Source: Geosiphon pyriformis (Eukaryota; Glomeromycota; Glomeromycetes; Archaeosporales; Geosiphonaceae). Taken from it: a stretch of 64,000 nt of DNA. A model generated the notes under the pieces. That model was not told the origin of the DNA. It worked only from the letters and a program-made list of their open reading frames with translations, and ran no database searches. Position 1 is the stretch's first letter; each line of letters opens with the position of its first letter. The stretch covers positions 1,097,206 to 1,161,205 of the forward strand of contig JAAOMT010000129.1 in assembly GCA_016748015.1 (NCBI GenBank), given 5' to 3'. A program made the position numbers and the translations under genes. Below are positions 24,950-38,920 of this stretch, one piece after another.

Positions 24950-27900
24950 ATGTCAAACATTCAACACTTATTGCTTATTCTGTTTTTTTAGTAATATTTT
25001 TTAGGCTAATGTTATTAGTAAATTCTTTTTTTCTTCTCTTTTGTGCAAAATAATTTAATGAATTTTGGTTTCTCTTTAAAGATAAAGTCTATTTCACTTA
25101 TGTTAGATAATTTGAATATTAGATTTGTCACTTTTGAGCACAGTCTTACTAGTTTTATAAAACAAGTTAATAAGTTGGCAAAAAAATTAAACATACTTAG
25201 ATCAATGATTTTTTAGCCTAGCCTTAAATATTAGCTATTAATAATTCTTTTATTACAGAATTAAGAGGTAAATATAGTCATAAATAAAAGTTTGAATATG
25301 ACCACTAGTAGTAAAACTATTACAAAAGCAGCATTTTTGGATCTGTTAATAATTTTTAAGTTAAAATACAATTTAAAAAGTCTTTCAAATAGGTTTTGTA
25401 TTTTTTGACCAAAGTAGACAATAAAAGTTTGTGTTTAAAATTTTATTTATTTTAATAACTGGTTTTGTTTGGAAAATTGCTATGTGCAATATTCAGAGTA
25501 TTAATGTTTTTGCTAAGCAAAAAAATGTTGTTTATTAACATATAGATAATAGATGCTTGGTTTTGATTATTATGAAAACAAAATTGAAATTTAATTATAG
25601 GTCTTGTGTAATAAACAAATTTGATAGAGTATAAGTTTTTATTTCCAGGTTGAAAAAAAAAACTTTTTTAAGTACTGGTATGGCAGTAATTATGAATGTT
25701 TTTTTGGCTTATTATGTGTTTAAAATCAAAAAAATCTCAAACTGCCTGATCTTAGTTCAACTACTTTTCAAAAATAAACTTTTAGTAACAATTTTAGATC
25801 TGTATACATACATAACTGTGATAATATAAGTTAAACAAATGGAAAAAAAAATTTACTTATTGCTAAAACTATAAATTTTAGTTTTTTTGTAATTATAGAG
25901 AAAATTTTAATAAAAATGGTTTTGGAAAAAATTTGAATTATAAATTGTGTTTAAGTTTGAATCTAGTTAATATTCTTAAAGGTTAGTTTTTATTTAAGCT
26001 GTCTATATAGTGCAATTTAAGAAAAGCTACAAAAGTTATTAACTTTTTATTTGTGAGTGAGAATTTTTCAATCTTATTGGCTAAGCAGATAATTAATAAT
26101 GTCTCTAAGTTTTTTAACACAAACTACAAAACTGTTTTGTTTTTTGTTAAACTGAGTGGCTTACTGAATATAAAATTAAGTATTGTTTAAAAACAGATTA
26201 ACAAGAATCATTAAAAATTCAAAATTAAAAATACAAATAATTCTAAGTAAGCTAATTTTAGAAATTACTTATTATTTATGCTTTTTTTGACAAAAAATAA
26301 GTTTGATAATGCCAATAGTAATAATAATTTAAACACAATATAAGTGATTTTATAGAATATAATAATAGATTCAGTAAATAAGATGTTTTTTAAACTTTAG
26401 TACAATGAAATAAAATGTTTTTTTAATAAATAGTTATCAAGGTTTTACAAGTTAGAATTATTGGTTGTTAAGTTTATTAAAGCCTTAAGCATTAAGAATA
26501 AGATAAAATCCGATTGTTTTTTACAAGTCTGGCTTGTTGTTAATTATAATAGGGCTTTGAAAATTCAGAGCTTGGTTTAAAATAGTGCAAGATCAGGCAA
26601 TATTTTTCGTTGCTTATTAAAAATTAAAAAGAGATATTGCAAGTCCAAGTTATATAAATTAAAAGTTACTAAAACTATAGCTATTATGCTACTATTGAGA
26701 GAAAAATAGAAAATTTTTGTTTAAATAAAAGCTGTATAATTAAAAAGGTGCTGAAAAAACTCTTTTACAAAATGGTTTTGAATTACTTAGTAATTGATGA
26801 AAAATTAATCTTGAAATCTGATAAGATCAATACTAAAGTAAATAAAATAATAGAAAACTAAATCAAAAAACAGAGAATTTTGGAATCTGTTTTTGGGATA
26901 TGAACAAATCAATATGCTCTTTTAAAATATGTAAATAATTATATCTTTTCAAATATAATAAATATTATTGATTATAAAAAGATAATTCAAGTAGTAAAAG
27001 AGTTGCCAAACAGGAAAGCTGCTGCTTTGAATAACATATTTAATGAGTTGTAAAAGTATTGTAAAGATAATATTATAAGATATCTATTAAATTTGTTGAA
27101 TTTTTGTTTGTCTTTAAATAAAATTTTTATGTTATAAAAACATGCTTAAGTCTTAATAATACTTAAGTTATATGAATAAAAGAAATATTAATGAACATTT
27201 AACTTATTGCTTTAATCAAATAACAAAAAAAATTTCATTTAAAACTCTTTTTGATAAGATTTTTCTTATTTGCAGCAAATTTGATATGTTTTATAGGAAC
27301 AATTTTTTAGTGTTAAAAAATACTTTAATACAGACTTTGATTTTGGTTATAAGTTTTATAATTAAAAATGTTTTAAAAAAAAATAGAGAATTGTGACTGG
27401 TTTTATAAGACATATACAAAACATATGATTTAATTAGTTAGCATTATTTATACAGCAGCTTGATTAAAATTAAGATATATAAATATTTTATTAAATTCTT
27501 TAAGAATATTTACAATAGAAAAGTTAATCAAATTATAACAGATTTTGGACTTTTAAATAAATATGTAATTTATAATAGACTTGATTAAAAAGAGATTTTT
27601 TTACTATTATTGTAGAGAATTTTTTATGATTTTTTGTTTTGCAAGATTAAAAAGCATGAACAATTGTGTAGTTATAAGATATATTCAAAATATTTTACAA
27701 AGACTGGCAGAGTTAATTTCAAAAGTAGCAAACTTTTTTTCTTACTGTAAGTGTCTTTGTTGATAATACTATTTGAATAAAAAATTGTATAGTACCAACT
27801 CAATGCATTTTGAATATTACAAGTGAGTTTTTTTCTATTAATAAAATTTTAATTAATATTAATAAAACAGTTATTATTCTTATTAATCAAAAAGTAAAAA

Positions 27901-29872
27901 AAGCTATGTTGTTTATTAGTAATTCAAAAATTTTGGTAGCCAAAAAGAACAAGTCTTATAAATATTTGGAAATTTTTTTGTTAACTAATAGTTTGTTTAA
28001 ACTAAACTTGGCCAAAGTATATTTTAATATCAAATTTTTTTTAAATATGATTTTAAAAAAAATTATTATTGAAAAACAATTTTTGTATTTGGTGTTTGCT
28101 GTTTTATAGTTCATAATTGGCTATAGAATACAGTTTGGTTGGGCTTTAAAAAATATGTATAAGAAATAAGACAAAATATTGAAAAAAAAGTTAAAGCTCA
28201 AAACCAATCTTTTTAAGAATTTTTTTAATAAAATATTATATTATTCTATGTTGTATAGTTTTAAAATATTTATATATATACTGACTAAAAATTTAATGAC
28301 TAATCTAGTTAATTTTGCCAATATAAGTAAAATCTTTGGCAGTTTATTTGAACACAGAACTATGAATCTACAAGCTATTAGCTAAATGTCTCAGTATTTT
28401 TTTTGAGTTTTAATTAAGTTGCCAATTAATCTTATGAATTGTTTTCTAACAGATATGATATGTATTTTTGCTTTTTGTAATTTGTTTTTAAGGAGTAATT
28501 TGTTTAATGTTTTTTAAATTAGAAGTAGTATTATTGTTTTAAATATATTGGAGTTGGATAGTTATATAAGTATAGTAAGATTTTTCAAGAAGTTTAATAT
28601 TATTTTTGTTAACCAATTCCTAGATCAATATAGCACATGCTTTATATAAAACATGTTTTACAAATAGAAAAAACTAAATTCTAAAGATCCAATCTCTGAC
28701 TGATTTAGTTTACTAATCAAGTTTATTAATAATAATAATTTGGTAGATGCTAATATATTGGTTTTTTATTTTATTTTTGTTAACTATCTTTGTGATTTTA
28801 GTTATATTAATAAACATTTGCTGAATTTTGGGTCAATTAATGTAATTGTTTATATAGATAGTTCTGTTAACAGTTTAGGTTTAATAAATGCATATAAACA
28901 GTGCTGCTATTTATTTTTCAAATGTTAAAATAAGTATTAGAATTAAAAAAAATAATTTGTTTTTCTTAATTTTGGTAAAATTGCAAACTATTGCTTTTGT
29001 TTTAGATTGTATACTTGTTTTAAGCTTTGTTATTCTGTTTATGAACAGCCAAACTTTGCTGAATATATACTGTTTTAATTAATTTGGTTCTGATTTTTGC
29101 AGTAAATACTGAATTAAGAAAAAATATATTTACTAAGTTATTTTAAAAAAAGTTTATTAGTTGCTTGGAGAAAAATTAAAGATTATTCTAATATTGTTAA
29201 AAATAGGTGTGCTAATTTTTATGCCAATATTGTTATTGGATCTAAGTTTACTTTGTTTTTTTAAATACTATGCTGTTTTTTTAGTGTTAAAAGCAAACTT
29301 GTTTTTAGAAAAATTTATCAATTTGTTAGAAGCTTGTTTAATATAATTAATTTCATTAGTTAAAAATTTAGATATAATAATAATACTGTAAATATAAGTA
29401 TTAACAGTAGTTTTAACATAATTTGGACTTTTAGTATTTAGTACTCTAATAACAAGATCTATTTCAGTTACATTAACTTGTTATTGACAGCACTTTAATT
29501 ATATTTTATAAAAAAATTGCATTGTTATTTACTTATAACTAAAAAAAATTATATAATCTGAAATATTTGAGTATAACTTGTATCTAATATAAAATGTTGA
29601 AAGATTCTAATTACACATTTTTATATAAACATGATAACAATGTCAGAGAAAAATTATTATTGAATACATCTACTAAGAGAAATATAATTGTTTAGATTTT
29701 GTACAAGACCAAATTGTTTACTAAATTATATATATTATTGGTTAAAAACATCCATTAAAAAGTTAGGTGGCTAATACAATATAATGTTTGAGTAATGGAT
29801 CTAATAATAGTGCATTAATTGTTAAATTGGTTCATGGTTTTGTTGAGAGCTACAGATTTGTCATTTGGCTAC
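24950..29872 (+). pseudogene. LINE ORF1 end and ORF2 (endonuclease, RT, RNase H), degenerate
   Basis: The segment continues ORF1 directly after element A (VKHSTLIAYSVF, then FEHSLTSFIKQVNKLAKKLN near 25135). ORF2 follows. The AP-endonuclease is at about 25440-26000, with a segment like GMAVIMNVFLAYYVFKIKKI. RT runs from about 26700, including 27172-27396 (LFDKIFLICSKFDMFYRNNF) and the catalytic FVDN at 27756-27767. Next is SEFFSINKILININKT with KSYKYLEIFLLTNSL in the open stretch 27810-28109. Then comes GLKLKT/FGSLFEHRTMNLQAIS (28179-28385). RNase H starts near 28840 (VIVYIDSSV, then ELQAIAL-like and FMNSQTLL) and the C-terminal domain runs to 29872. The true frame changes several times, and most listed starts are arbitrary. 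The protein would nick target DNA and prime reverse transcription; this copy cannot. Confidence 0.75.
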
Positions 29873-30671
29873 TGATATTATTCATAAAAATAAGAATTAT
29901 AATAAATAAAATAATAGTCAATAAAAGAAAAAAATAATAAAAAGAAGAATTTTAGAATTTTTTTTAAAGAATTGCAAAATTTTAAAATTCCAAGATTTTT
30001 GTTAAAAAAAATTAAAAAATTTTAAGGAATTTTATATAATATAAATTATATATATATAATAAGAGTATTAAAAGCAGAAAAAGTAGTTCGAAATTTAGAA
30101 ACAGAACAGTAGTTTGCAATAAATAATTATTTTAATACTTATTTTTTTAAAAAATAGTTTTTTATAACTTAAAATAAAATTATAACTATATCAATAAAAA
30201 TATCTATTACTATTCAATTTATGTTATCATTACTTAATTAGAAATATTAATTTATTTTACACTATTAATAATTTATATTGATAGAATACAATACTTAATT
30301 ATACTGAACCAATAGCTTTTGATCATAACTATTAATAAAATATTAATTTTTTATTTTATTTTTTATTTTTATTTTTTGTTGTTTAATAATTAACTAAGGA
30401 ATTAAGTACTAAATAATTAACATCAAGAATAGTCTGGTAAAAAACTTAAAAATAGCTTACTAAAAGAGCACAATTACCAGAATAAACCAGATATTATGCT
30501 AAAAAGATTCACAGAAAAAAACCATTAACTAAATTTCTGTTTATTATACAAAAAACTTAACTCAAAATTTTTAAACACTAAAATCTTCAGAAATCTCTAT
30601 CATCAACAGCTATTAAGTACCAAGTTATAAGTTTGTTATTTTTTTTAACACTTCAATAATTATTTGTAATA
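29873..30671 (+). repeat. Element D 5' LTR
   Basis: A 799-base LTR starting TGATATTATTCAT and ending TTGTAATA. Its U3 carries AGAATTTT/GGAATTTT repeats like those of E, then a TATATATATA box near 30049 and degenerate versions of the two R/U5 hairpins (30244-30266; around 30310-30335). Confidence 0.82.
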
Positions 30672-30673
30672 TT

Positions 30674-30690
30674 TAGTGCTTCTTGTAAAA
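30674..30690 (+). other. Primer-binding site of element D
   Basis: TAGTGCTTCTTGTAAAA directly after the LTR, the decayed equivalent of the site in E (TGGTGCTCTCTGTGAGG). Confidence 0.55.
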
Positions 30691-30734
30691 TATAATCTAA
30701 CAAAAAACTAACACCAACATTAACTATTCAGAAA

Positions 30735-33700
30735 AGTGGCAAACCAAAAAATTATAGAAAAAAACTATTTAAAATTTGCGAAATTTTTATTTTAATACTA
30801 TTAAATTTATTTTGAACTAATAAATAATTATTGGTTAACAGAATTAGCCTTCAATTTCTATGTAAATAAAAAAATTATACACTATTTAAGAGACCAAAAA
30901 AATTCAGGAACTGTTATCAGAAATTTCTACAGTAAGCTATTACAATATATTAGTTTCTCACAAAATCATAATTTTGTCTTAATAATAACAGAGATAAATT
31001 ATGAAATCAAAAATTATGCCAAACAGAGATTCTTTATTATTTTTATTGACAAAGAAAAAAAAAAGCTATAAATCTCAACAGAAACATCAAAAAAAATACA
31101 ACTGTCTATTTAAAAAAAAATAAAAGTTGTTTTATTCATTAACTTATTATATTATTACATGTTTAAAAACACCATTCAGATAACATTAACAATTGTGTTT
31201 ATGTCAAAAACATTATTATTCAGAGTATTATTCCAAAATAACCAAGAAAAAGCTAAATTACTAAAAATTTATAGCAATTTTTTTAAAGAATTTAAATTGT
31301 GACCAACAATTTTATTAAGACTTCAATAACTATTACCTCAACTAAATTTCGAATCTAACAGTAATTGGGCAAACACCAATTTAGAAAAAAAGAAAACAAT
31401 AATTAGAAAAATAATAATCAAAACCTGATTCTAAATAATCTGGAAATCCAAATTTTTATTGTTAAAATTCAGCAAAACCCAGTTCTTATTCTTCTACAAA
31501 ACTTATCTCCAGTTATTTCGATTAATTAACCATCAGTAATACCAATTCAATAACTTTAACAATCACAATAACTTACACAAATAGCATATATACCAATTGC
31601 CAAACTCAAAAAATTCATTAGTAAAAAAAACAATGCCCAAGCATAACTAAATAATATGACAAAACTCATTGCAACCAATAAATAAAACAATGTCAAAGCA
31701 TTTCAAACTATTTTATATTTTTTTTAAAATACTATTAACTTATGATATTAAAGCTTGATTAACAAATCACAAACTTTTATTAAGTTTAAAACTGGGTTTT
31801 TGCAATATTTTAGTAACATTAATAGTATTAATTAATTATTAATTGGATTTACTATTATTAAACAAAATAATACTAAAACAGTTACTATGTATCTGAAATG
31901 TTTCCATTAAAATCTCTACTCAATCCAAATAATTAAAGCTAATTATTTTACAGTATCACAAATCTTAAATAAATTCATTTGTAAATTACATAATAGTTTG
32001 TTATAACAAGTATGCTTAATGTACTCAAATACTCTTCAAAATACAGTACCAAAGATTTTGAATTGGCTGAACTCAAAACCAACCATGTCCAAACTATTAA
32101 TCTAGTAATAAACAAATTATTTAAACTAAATTCTAAGCTAAAACAATTCAGTAATTTAATCAACCAAAAATTAAAAAAATACTTAGCTAACAATTTAACA
32201 ATTTATTAGTCTTTATAATATCACAACAATTAAAGAAACTCCAATTATTTTTATAATTATTTGCATCTATTATCATTTTCAGCAAATTAATTATGACAGT
32301 AAAAAATATGTAATTGCTACTACTATGGTAAACAGAGCTATCTAAAAGCAGATTACTGTTTTAAATTTAATAACTTACAATTAAGAAACCAATATAAAAA
32401 CTCTAATTGCAAGTTTCAAACTCCAAATTACATTAACAATTTATTATCAAAACTATACCAATACCAAATTCATTATGCACCAATAATACAGCAACCAATA
32501 TATTTATCTTTTATTAAATTCTAACACCAATAATTTATTAATTACAATTATAAGTAATCTATCAGCTCCAACTTATTCTAAAATACTGTGTTAATATTAA
32601 ATAGAATCCAAAGACTGAAAATTATATTATATACACACAACAAAACTGGAAATTGGTAATAGTTATATACCAATCAATTTCCAGTTCATTAAACCAGTTA
32701 TCAGAATTATGCCAACAAAATTCAAAAAATAAGTACATCTAAAATCTAAATTTTCAGAGCTATTTAAGTTTTTTAATTACTCTAGAAAATGCTTAATTTA
32801 ACAATTTGAAATTATCAACATAACTACTAATTAATAAAATTCTATTAATAACTGTTATAAAAGACAAATTATTAGTCATTATCTTTTTATTTGAGTTAAA
32901 AAACCAATCAAAAACCTTGTTATTTAGTAAAGCTATTCTTAATGCCAAATTTATTACTACTATGTACATTGATACCAAAGTTGATAATTAATTTATCAAG
33001 CTAATTTTTGATAATAAGTCAGTAAGCAGTATTATTACATAATAACTTATAAACTAATTAAGTTACCAAGTTAATTAAGCTACTAATACCAGAATTATTA
33101 CTACTAATAAAACAACCAAAACACTTATTAAGAAGATCAATAACTTTTTAGTTAAAGTTAAAAACATTATTACATTTATCAAAATTCTAGTTATAAAAGC
33201 CATACAATATTAAGCTCTTATTGGTAATAACTGGCTGTTCAAAACTAATACTATACTTGACTGAAATACTTAAGAGCTTTAGTTAATATTTAATAATCAG
33301 CATATTTAAGTACTTGCTATCTGTAGTTACTTTAAAGCTTCTTTAAAAAAGCAATTATTAATTGAGCTCAAAGAAAAAAAAATCTATTTAAGAAGTTTAT
33401 CAAGTTTTGTGGATTGAAGATAATTACAACAAACTGCTACCAATATTTTTCTAAAACAACAAGAAAAAAAAAAAAAAAGACAAACTTCAAGCTACTGCTA
33501 TTACCAAAAAAACAGTTAACAGTTAGTATAAATCATACTCAATCTCAGAATTAAAAAAATAATTACTCTATATCTTATTCAAATACAAAGACTGTAAAAA
33601 AAAGCTTTTTTTTATAAAAGCTTGGATTTTGTACAAAAAAAACTATAAAACACATATCTGCTGTTATTGTAAAACATATCACAAAAAATGTTTTGGTTAT

Positions 33701-36700
33701 TCAAAACAACAGAAAAAATAAAACAATAAACCATGTCTTATTTGTAAAGAAACATTACTTTATAAAAGAATATGAAATAACATTCTTAGTCATAGAAAAA
33801 TATATAACACATTATATCAATACATAATCTTTATAACAACTGAATAAACAGAGAAACATCTTTTAACACCATATAAAATCAAGTGCTTTTATGCTTAAAC
33901 AGTTATTCATATAATAAAAGCAAGATTTAAAGAATAATAAGTGCCAAAATCAAAGACACTTTATTCAGTAAAATTTTGGTGATTAAAAATACCTACCAGA
34001 ATTTGTTGACACTATTTTTATTCCAAACCCAAACATATTTGTTAATATAATAAACAATTCAAAACAATTTTATAAACACTACCAAGATTTAACATCTATA
34101 CAAAAAGAGCAAAAACAGTATTTAGAATAATTAAACATAAGATTTTATAAATATTGTCTAACTTTCAGTAACTTTAAATATTGTAACAATTATAACTTTA
34201 TTTACAATCTATTATTATACATATTCTATTTAATTCCCAAAGAAAAAAAACCAATTAATAAATATATTTTGGAATTGAAATTAAAATTTAAATTGCAATT
34301 CAAACTCTAATACTAATAGCAATAGTAGTTTTATTTACAATAACAACCACAATAATGACAATTTAAAATCTAATTTAAATCTTAAACAATATATTACATT
34401 TTCAAATCTTTTAAAAAAGCAGAAACTTAAATAGTTTAGTAATAATAATAAAAGTATTATGTCAGAACATATATATAACACTAATGCAGAGTTTGATCTC
34501 AGATATCAAAAAAAAACTATCATCTAATTAAAACTCTATTTACATATCAGCATAGATTTAAAATTAGCACTAAAAATTTCAGCAATAACAATAGTTTATT
34601 TAGTATTTAAATCTAGTTTAGTAAAAAAAGGAATTAATATCAAAGAAAAAATAATTGATATAAGATATATAGGAAATATTGTTGTAATACTACAAAATAA
34701 CTCAAAAATGATACATAATTGAACCAAATAAAAAGATAGCATAAACAATATTCTTGCTTCTAATTAAAATAACTTAGTTAGTATTAGTAAGAACAAAAAA
34801 AGAGTTAGGAATAATAGCAAAAAAAATAAATTGATTTAGATCTACAGATAGAATAAAGATACTAATTAATATAGTAAAAGAAAAAATAATTAATCAGAGA
34901 AAAACTATCTCTATTTATTAATCAATTTTTATTCTACTATATAACCAGCATATATTAATTATAAAAAAGCAAATAAAAAATTAATTTCAGATTTTTGAAA
35001 TAAATTTTATTATTTGTGAATTAAGAAAAATTACTATCATCAATTTCTATATATTAGTTAAGAACTACAAACACATTAAGATTCTAATACACAATACAAT
35101 TAAAGATTTAATAAAAATATCAAGTAAAATTATCATCAGATACTTAAACATTAAAGTTGAAAATCAAGTATTAATTACTATTTTAAACTTTTTATAACTG
35201 TGTAAATATGTGAACATTATATTACAGACAATTTATGAATAAGAAGAATGTTATTTGTTATAACTAAAACAATTAGAGCAAATAAAATTAAGAAACTTAA
35301 ACTTACTTCAATATATGTAGCTTAAGTTATTATTCAATAATTTTACTAATATTTTTGCAAATAAAAATAAATTTAACAGAACTGATATTATTTAATATCA
35401 GATCAAAACCGAAAATACAATGCCAATTAAGCAAAAAGTATATCAAATACCACTTACTAGTTATAAAATTATTTGTTAAGAAATCAACCATATTTTAAAC
35501 AATGAGTTAATTTATTTAAGCTCTAGTATTAATCTATTCAAATCACAACAGCCTATTTATTATTACTATTAATACATTAGGTCAAGTATTAAAAACAGTG
35601 CTATTACAAAAAAATGTAATAAATAAGAACATTTAGTGGTATATATTAACCAAAGTTTGAATTCAGTTAAAAAGAACTAAAAAACTTTAGCACTAAAATA
35701 TTTAGCTATTTATTAAGCTGTTATAATATAGAAAAAATATTTAAGTTAGAAATTTGATATATATACTAATTACAAAAAATTAACATTAATCTAAAAGCAA
35801 GAATTTAAAAATAATTGTTATACAAAATAGAAAATAGAACTCTTATTATTTAATTATACAGTACACTATAAAAAAACAAAAATACTGATAGTTTATTATG
35901 AATAAGACATATTTAAAAACATTTCAATCCAAAAATATAACAAAAAATAAACACACAAAAATATTAACAACTTTAATATTATATTAATACTTAACAATTT
36001 AAAGAAAAATCATCTCAAAAAAAACAAAACCATATAAAACAAAAATCAAAATATTTTATTACTTATTTAAATATACTATATTAAAAAAACAGAAAAAATC
36101 TAAACCAGTTATTTAAAGTAATTATGAAATCAGAAAAAAAACAATACTATTTAACATATACTCAAATTCAATTACAAGACACTTCCATAAAAAGCAACTA
36201 TAAAAAGAATTAAAAAAAAATATTATTAATTATTAATATATTCAAATATTATTTAATATGTTTAAAATTATAATGTTTATCAAAAAAAAAGGAACAAAAT
36301 TCAATGAACCATTAAAACCAATCAAAATAGGACAACTATTTGATTAAATTAGAATTGATTTAGTCAAATTACTAACTATAATTAGCAAAAACAACCAATA
36401 CATAATAGTAGTTATGGATTATTTTACAAAATAACCAGAAGTTAAAGCAATTCAAAGAACAAATACAGAATTTATAGCCAAATTTGTATACCAAAATTTG
36501 ATTTATTAACATAGATATTCAAAAAAATTATTATCAAACAAATAACTTATTTTGTAAACAAAACATTAACAGAATTAAGTCAAAGATTTGAAATTAAAAA
36601 ATCATTATTATTATCATATTACTTATAAACAAATAGCTTAGTTAAAAGGTTTAACAAAATATTATGTAAAGTAATAGTTAAGATTAGCCAAAAAACCAGA

Positions 36701-37990
36701 ATAAATGAAATTTGTTTATATTATTAGTATTATTTGTTTATTAAATAATAAAGCAAGATACTATACAAGCAATATTAATTAAATTAGTTTATAGTAGAAC
36801 AGTCACACTATCAGTTAAGATAAATTTTAATTAAACCAATAACAAAAGCCAATTTCTAAAAAATATTGTTAAGAAAAACATATGATTTAATAGAAACTCT
36901 AGAGAATAAAAGGCAAAAAGCAGTTGATAACATACAAAAGTCACAAACAAAACAAAAAAAACAACATAACAACCAGTTATTAAATAAACTAGTCGAATTT
37001 AGGATTAAAAACAAAGTATTTTTATATTATACCAAAGTTAAAAAACAATAGAGTGAAAAGTTTGATTCTAAATGAAACAGTTTATTTTATATTGAATAAA
37101 TTTTGGAAAACAAAGCATACAAGTTAAGATGGAACAACAAAATTTTAACCAAAGCAGCACATAATGATTAATTAAAATTATATCACAATATAATATTATT
37201 ATCTATTAATAATATTTCACAATTGGAAGTACAATAAATATTAATCCAACTAAATAAGATTTCACAAGATCTAAAACTAATTATAATTATTAACACAAAT
37301 ATATTAAATTAATTTACAAGAATAGTATATAAAAAACCAATACATGTAACAAAAACAAACAAAAAATAAAAATTATTAACAATATTTACTTATTTGTACA
37401 ACAACTATTACAACTTATCCAACATCAAAAATCAAATTTAGAAATTACTATTAACAAATAAACAATCCAATATAAAAACAAAAAAATAAATCAAAAATTC
37501 CAAAAAAAAGAACAATATTCTAGATATTATACTTTTAAAAATTCAGTAGACAAAATAATGAGAAAAATAAAAAAGATACTGAAAACTTTAAGATAGTAAT
37601 ACCAGATAAAAATATAATACTAAAAAATTGAAACCAATAGACACAACAAATTTTCAAAAACTTTTGCTACTATTAGTTAAAACAAAAACTAAATATTCAA
37701 AACTTATATACAAATAAAACTAAAAGAATATTTAATATAACTATATTACAACAAATTAAACAAATTGTAAGAAAAAACAATTTATTTACATATGTAAAAG
37801 CCATTTATTAATTACAAATAAAATTTTAAGACTGGCCAGAAATATTGTTAAACTTAATAATAAATACAGTAACTATTAATTAACTGGAAAAATTAATCAA
37901 TATCCAATTTGACAAATTGCAGATAAAGCAATTTTCAAGAAAAAAGTTATAGAGCTAATCCAAAAGAAAAATTTAGGAGATCTTAATAAA
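30735..37990 (+). pseudogene. Element D Gag-Pol polyprotein, degenerate with RT deletion
   Basis: In order on the plus strand: Gag from about 30735, with KDFELAELKTNH and LKKYLANNLTIY at 32012-32209 matching E Gag. The protease region is at about 32900-33240, with DNK where DSG is expected (from 33010). The Cys-rich and spacer modules follow (EQKQYLE, 34105-34130). The dUTPase is at 34455-34760 (NTNAEFDLRY; KSSLVKKGINIKEKIID). The pre-RT linker runs to 35510 and the deletion junction lies there. Next are the RNase H connection and RNase H at 35520-35850, and integrase to about 37200, with the open stretch 36866-37051 (DLIETLENKRQKAVDNIQKS). Sequence to the purine tract is AT-rich and unassigned. 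No domain is intact. Confidence 0.75.
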
Positions 37991-38000
37991 GCTTAATATT

Positions 38001-38012
38001 AAAAGAAGAAAA
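38001..38012 (+). other. Polypurine tract of element D
   Basis: AAAAGAAGAAAA immediately before the 3' LTR start TAATATTATTCAT. Confidence 0.65.
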
Positions 38013-38920
38013 TAATATTATTCATAAAAATTAAGAATTATAATAAGTAGATAAAATAACCAATTAAAAATAAGCATAATAAAAAAAAGAATTCTAGGAT
38101 TTTTTTTAAAGAATTTTTTTAAAACAATTGAAAAATTTTTAAAAATTTTGTATAATATAAATTATGTATATATAGCAAGAGTATTAAAAGCAAAAAAAAA
38201 CAAATTCAAACAAAACAGTAGCTAATAATAACTATTTATCTTATATCTTTTTTTTAGAAATTATATTAATATTAATAAAATATCTAATTATTATTCAATC
38301 TATATTATCATTATTTGATTAAAAATATTAATTACTTTTTCTACTATTAACCACTTATGTTAATAAACTCCAATACTTAACTATATTAAAACAATAGTTT
38401 TTGATTATAGTTATTGATAAAGATATTAATTTCTTATTTTCTTTTATTTTCTTTTGTTTTATTTCTTTGTTGTTTACTAATTGATTAAAGAAATTAAACA
38501 CTAAATATTTAATATCAAAAATAATCTGGTAAAAAACCTAAAAACAAGAATAGAAATTTAAAAATAGCTTATTAGAAAGACATAACTGTTAAAATAAACT
38601 GGCTATTATGTTGAAAAAAAAATTTACAGAAGAAACCATCAATTAAATTTTTGTTTATTATACAAAAAATTCAATCAAAATTCTTAGAGATTACTAATAT
38701 TTTTAGCTATTAAGTATTAAGTTACAGATTTGTTATTTGTTCTAATGCCCTAAATAATTATTTATTATATTATTAACTAAATTTCTGTCTATTATACAAA
38801 AAACTCAACCCAAAACTTTCAGATACCAAAATCTTCAAAAACCATTATTATCAACAGTTATTAAGTACCAAGTTATAAATTTGTTATTTGTTTTAACATT
38901 CTAAATAATTATCTGTAATA
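38013..38920 (+). repeat. Element D 3' LTR with terminal duplication
   Basis: The LTR matches the 5' copy but is 109 bases longer. Its last part occurs twice, at about 38633-38769 and 38774-38920; each unit runs from the TTTATTATACAAAAAA segment to a TAATA-type LTR end. Confidence 0.78.

Larger units (their letters stand above)
29873..38920 (+). mobile_element. Ty3/gypsy LTR retrotransposon D (RT-deleted)
   Basis: A 9.0-kb plus-strand element with a 5' LTR (29873-30671), a PBS at 30674, a Gag-Pol remnant with dUTPase and integrase, a purine tract at 38001-38012 and a 3' LTR (38013-38920). It belongs to the same group as E, including its U3 type. It is much more AT-rich than E and riddled with stops. 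The RT core is missing: the sequence jumps near 35510-35522 from the segment before RT to the RNase H connection, losing about 745 bases relative to E. It is inserted in the C-terminal part of the LINE ORF2. Confidence 0.83.
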
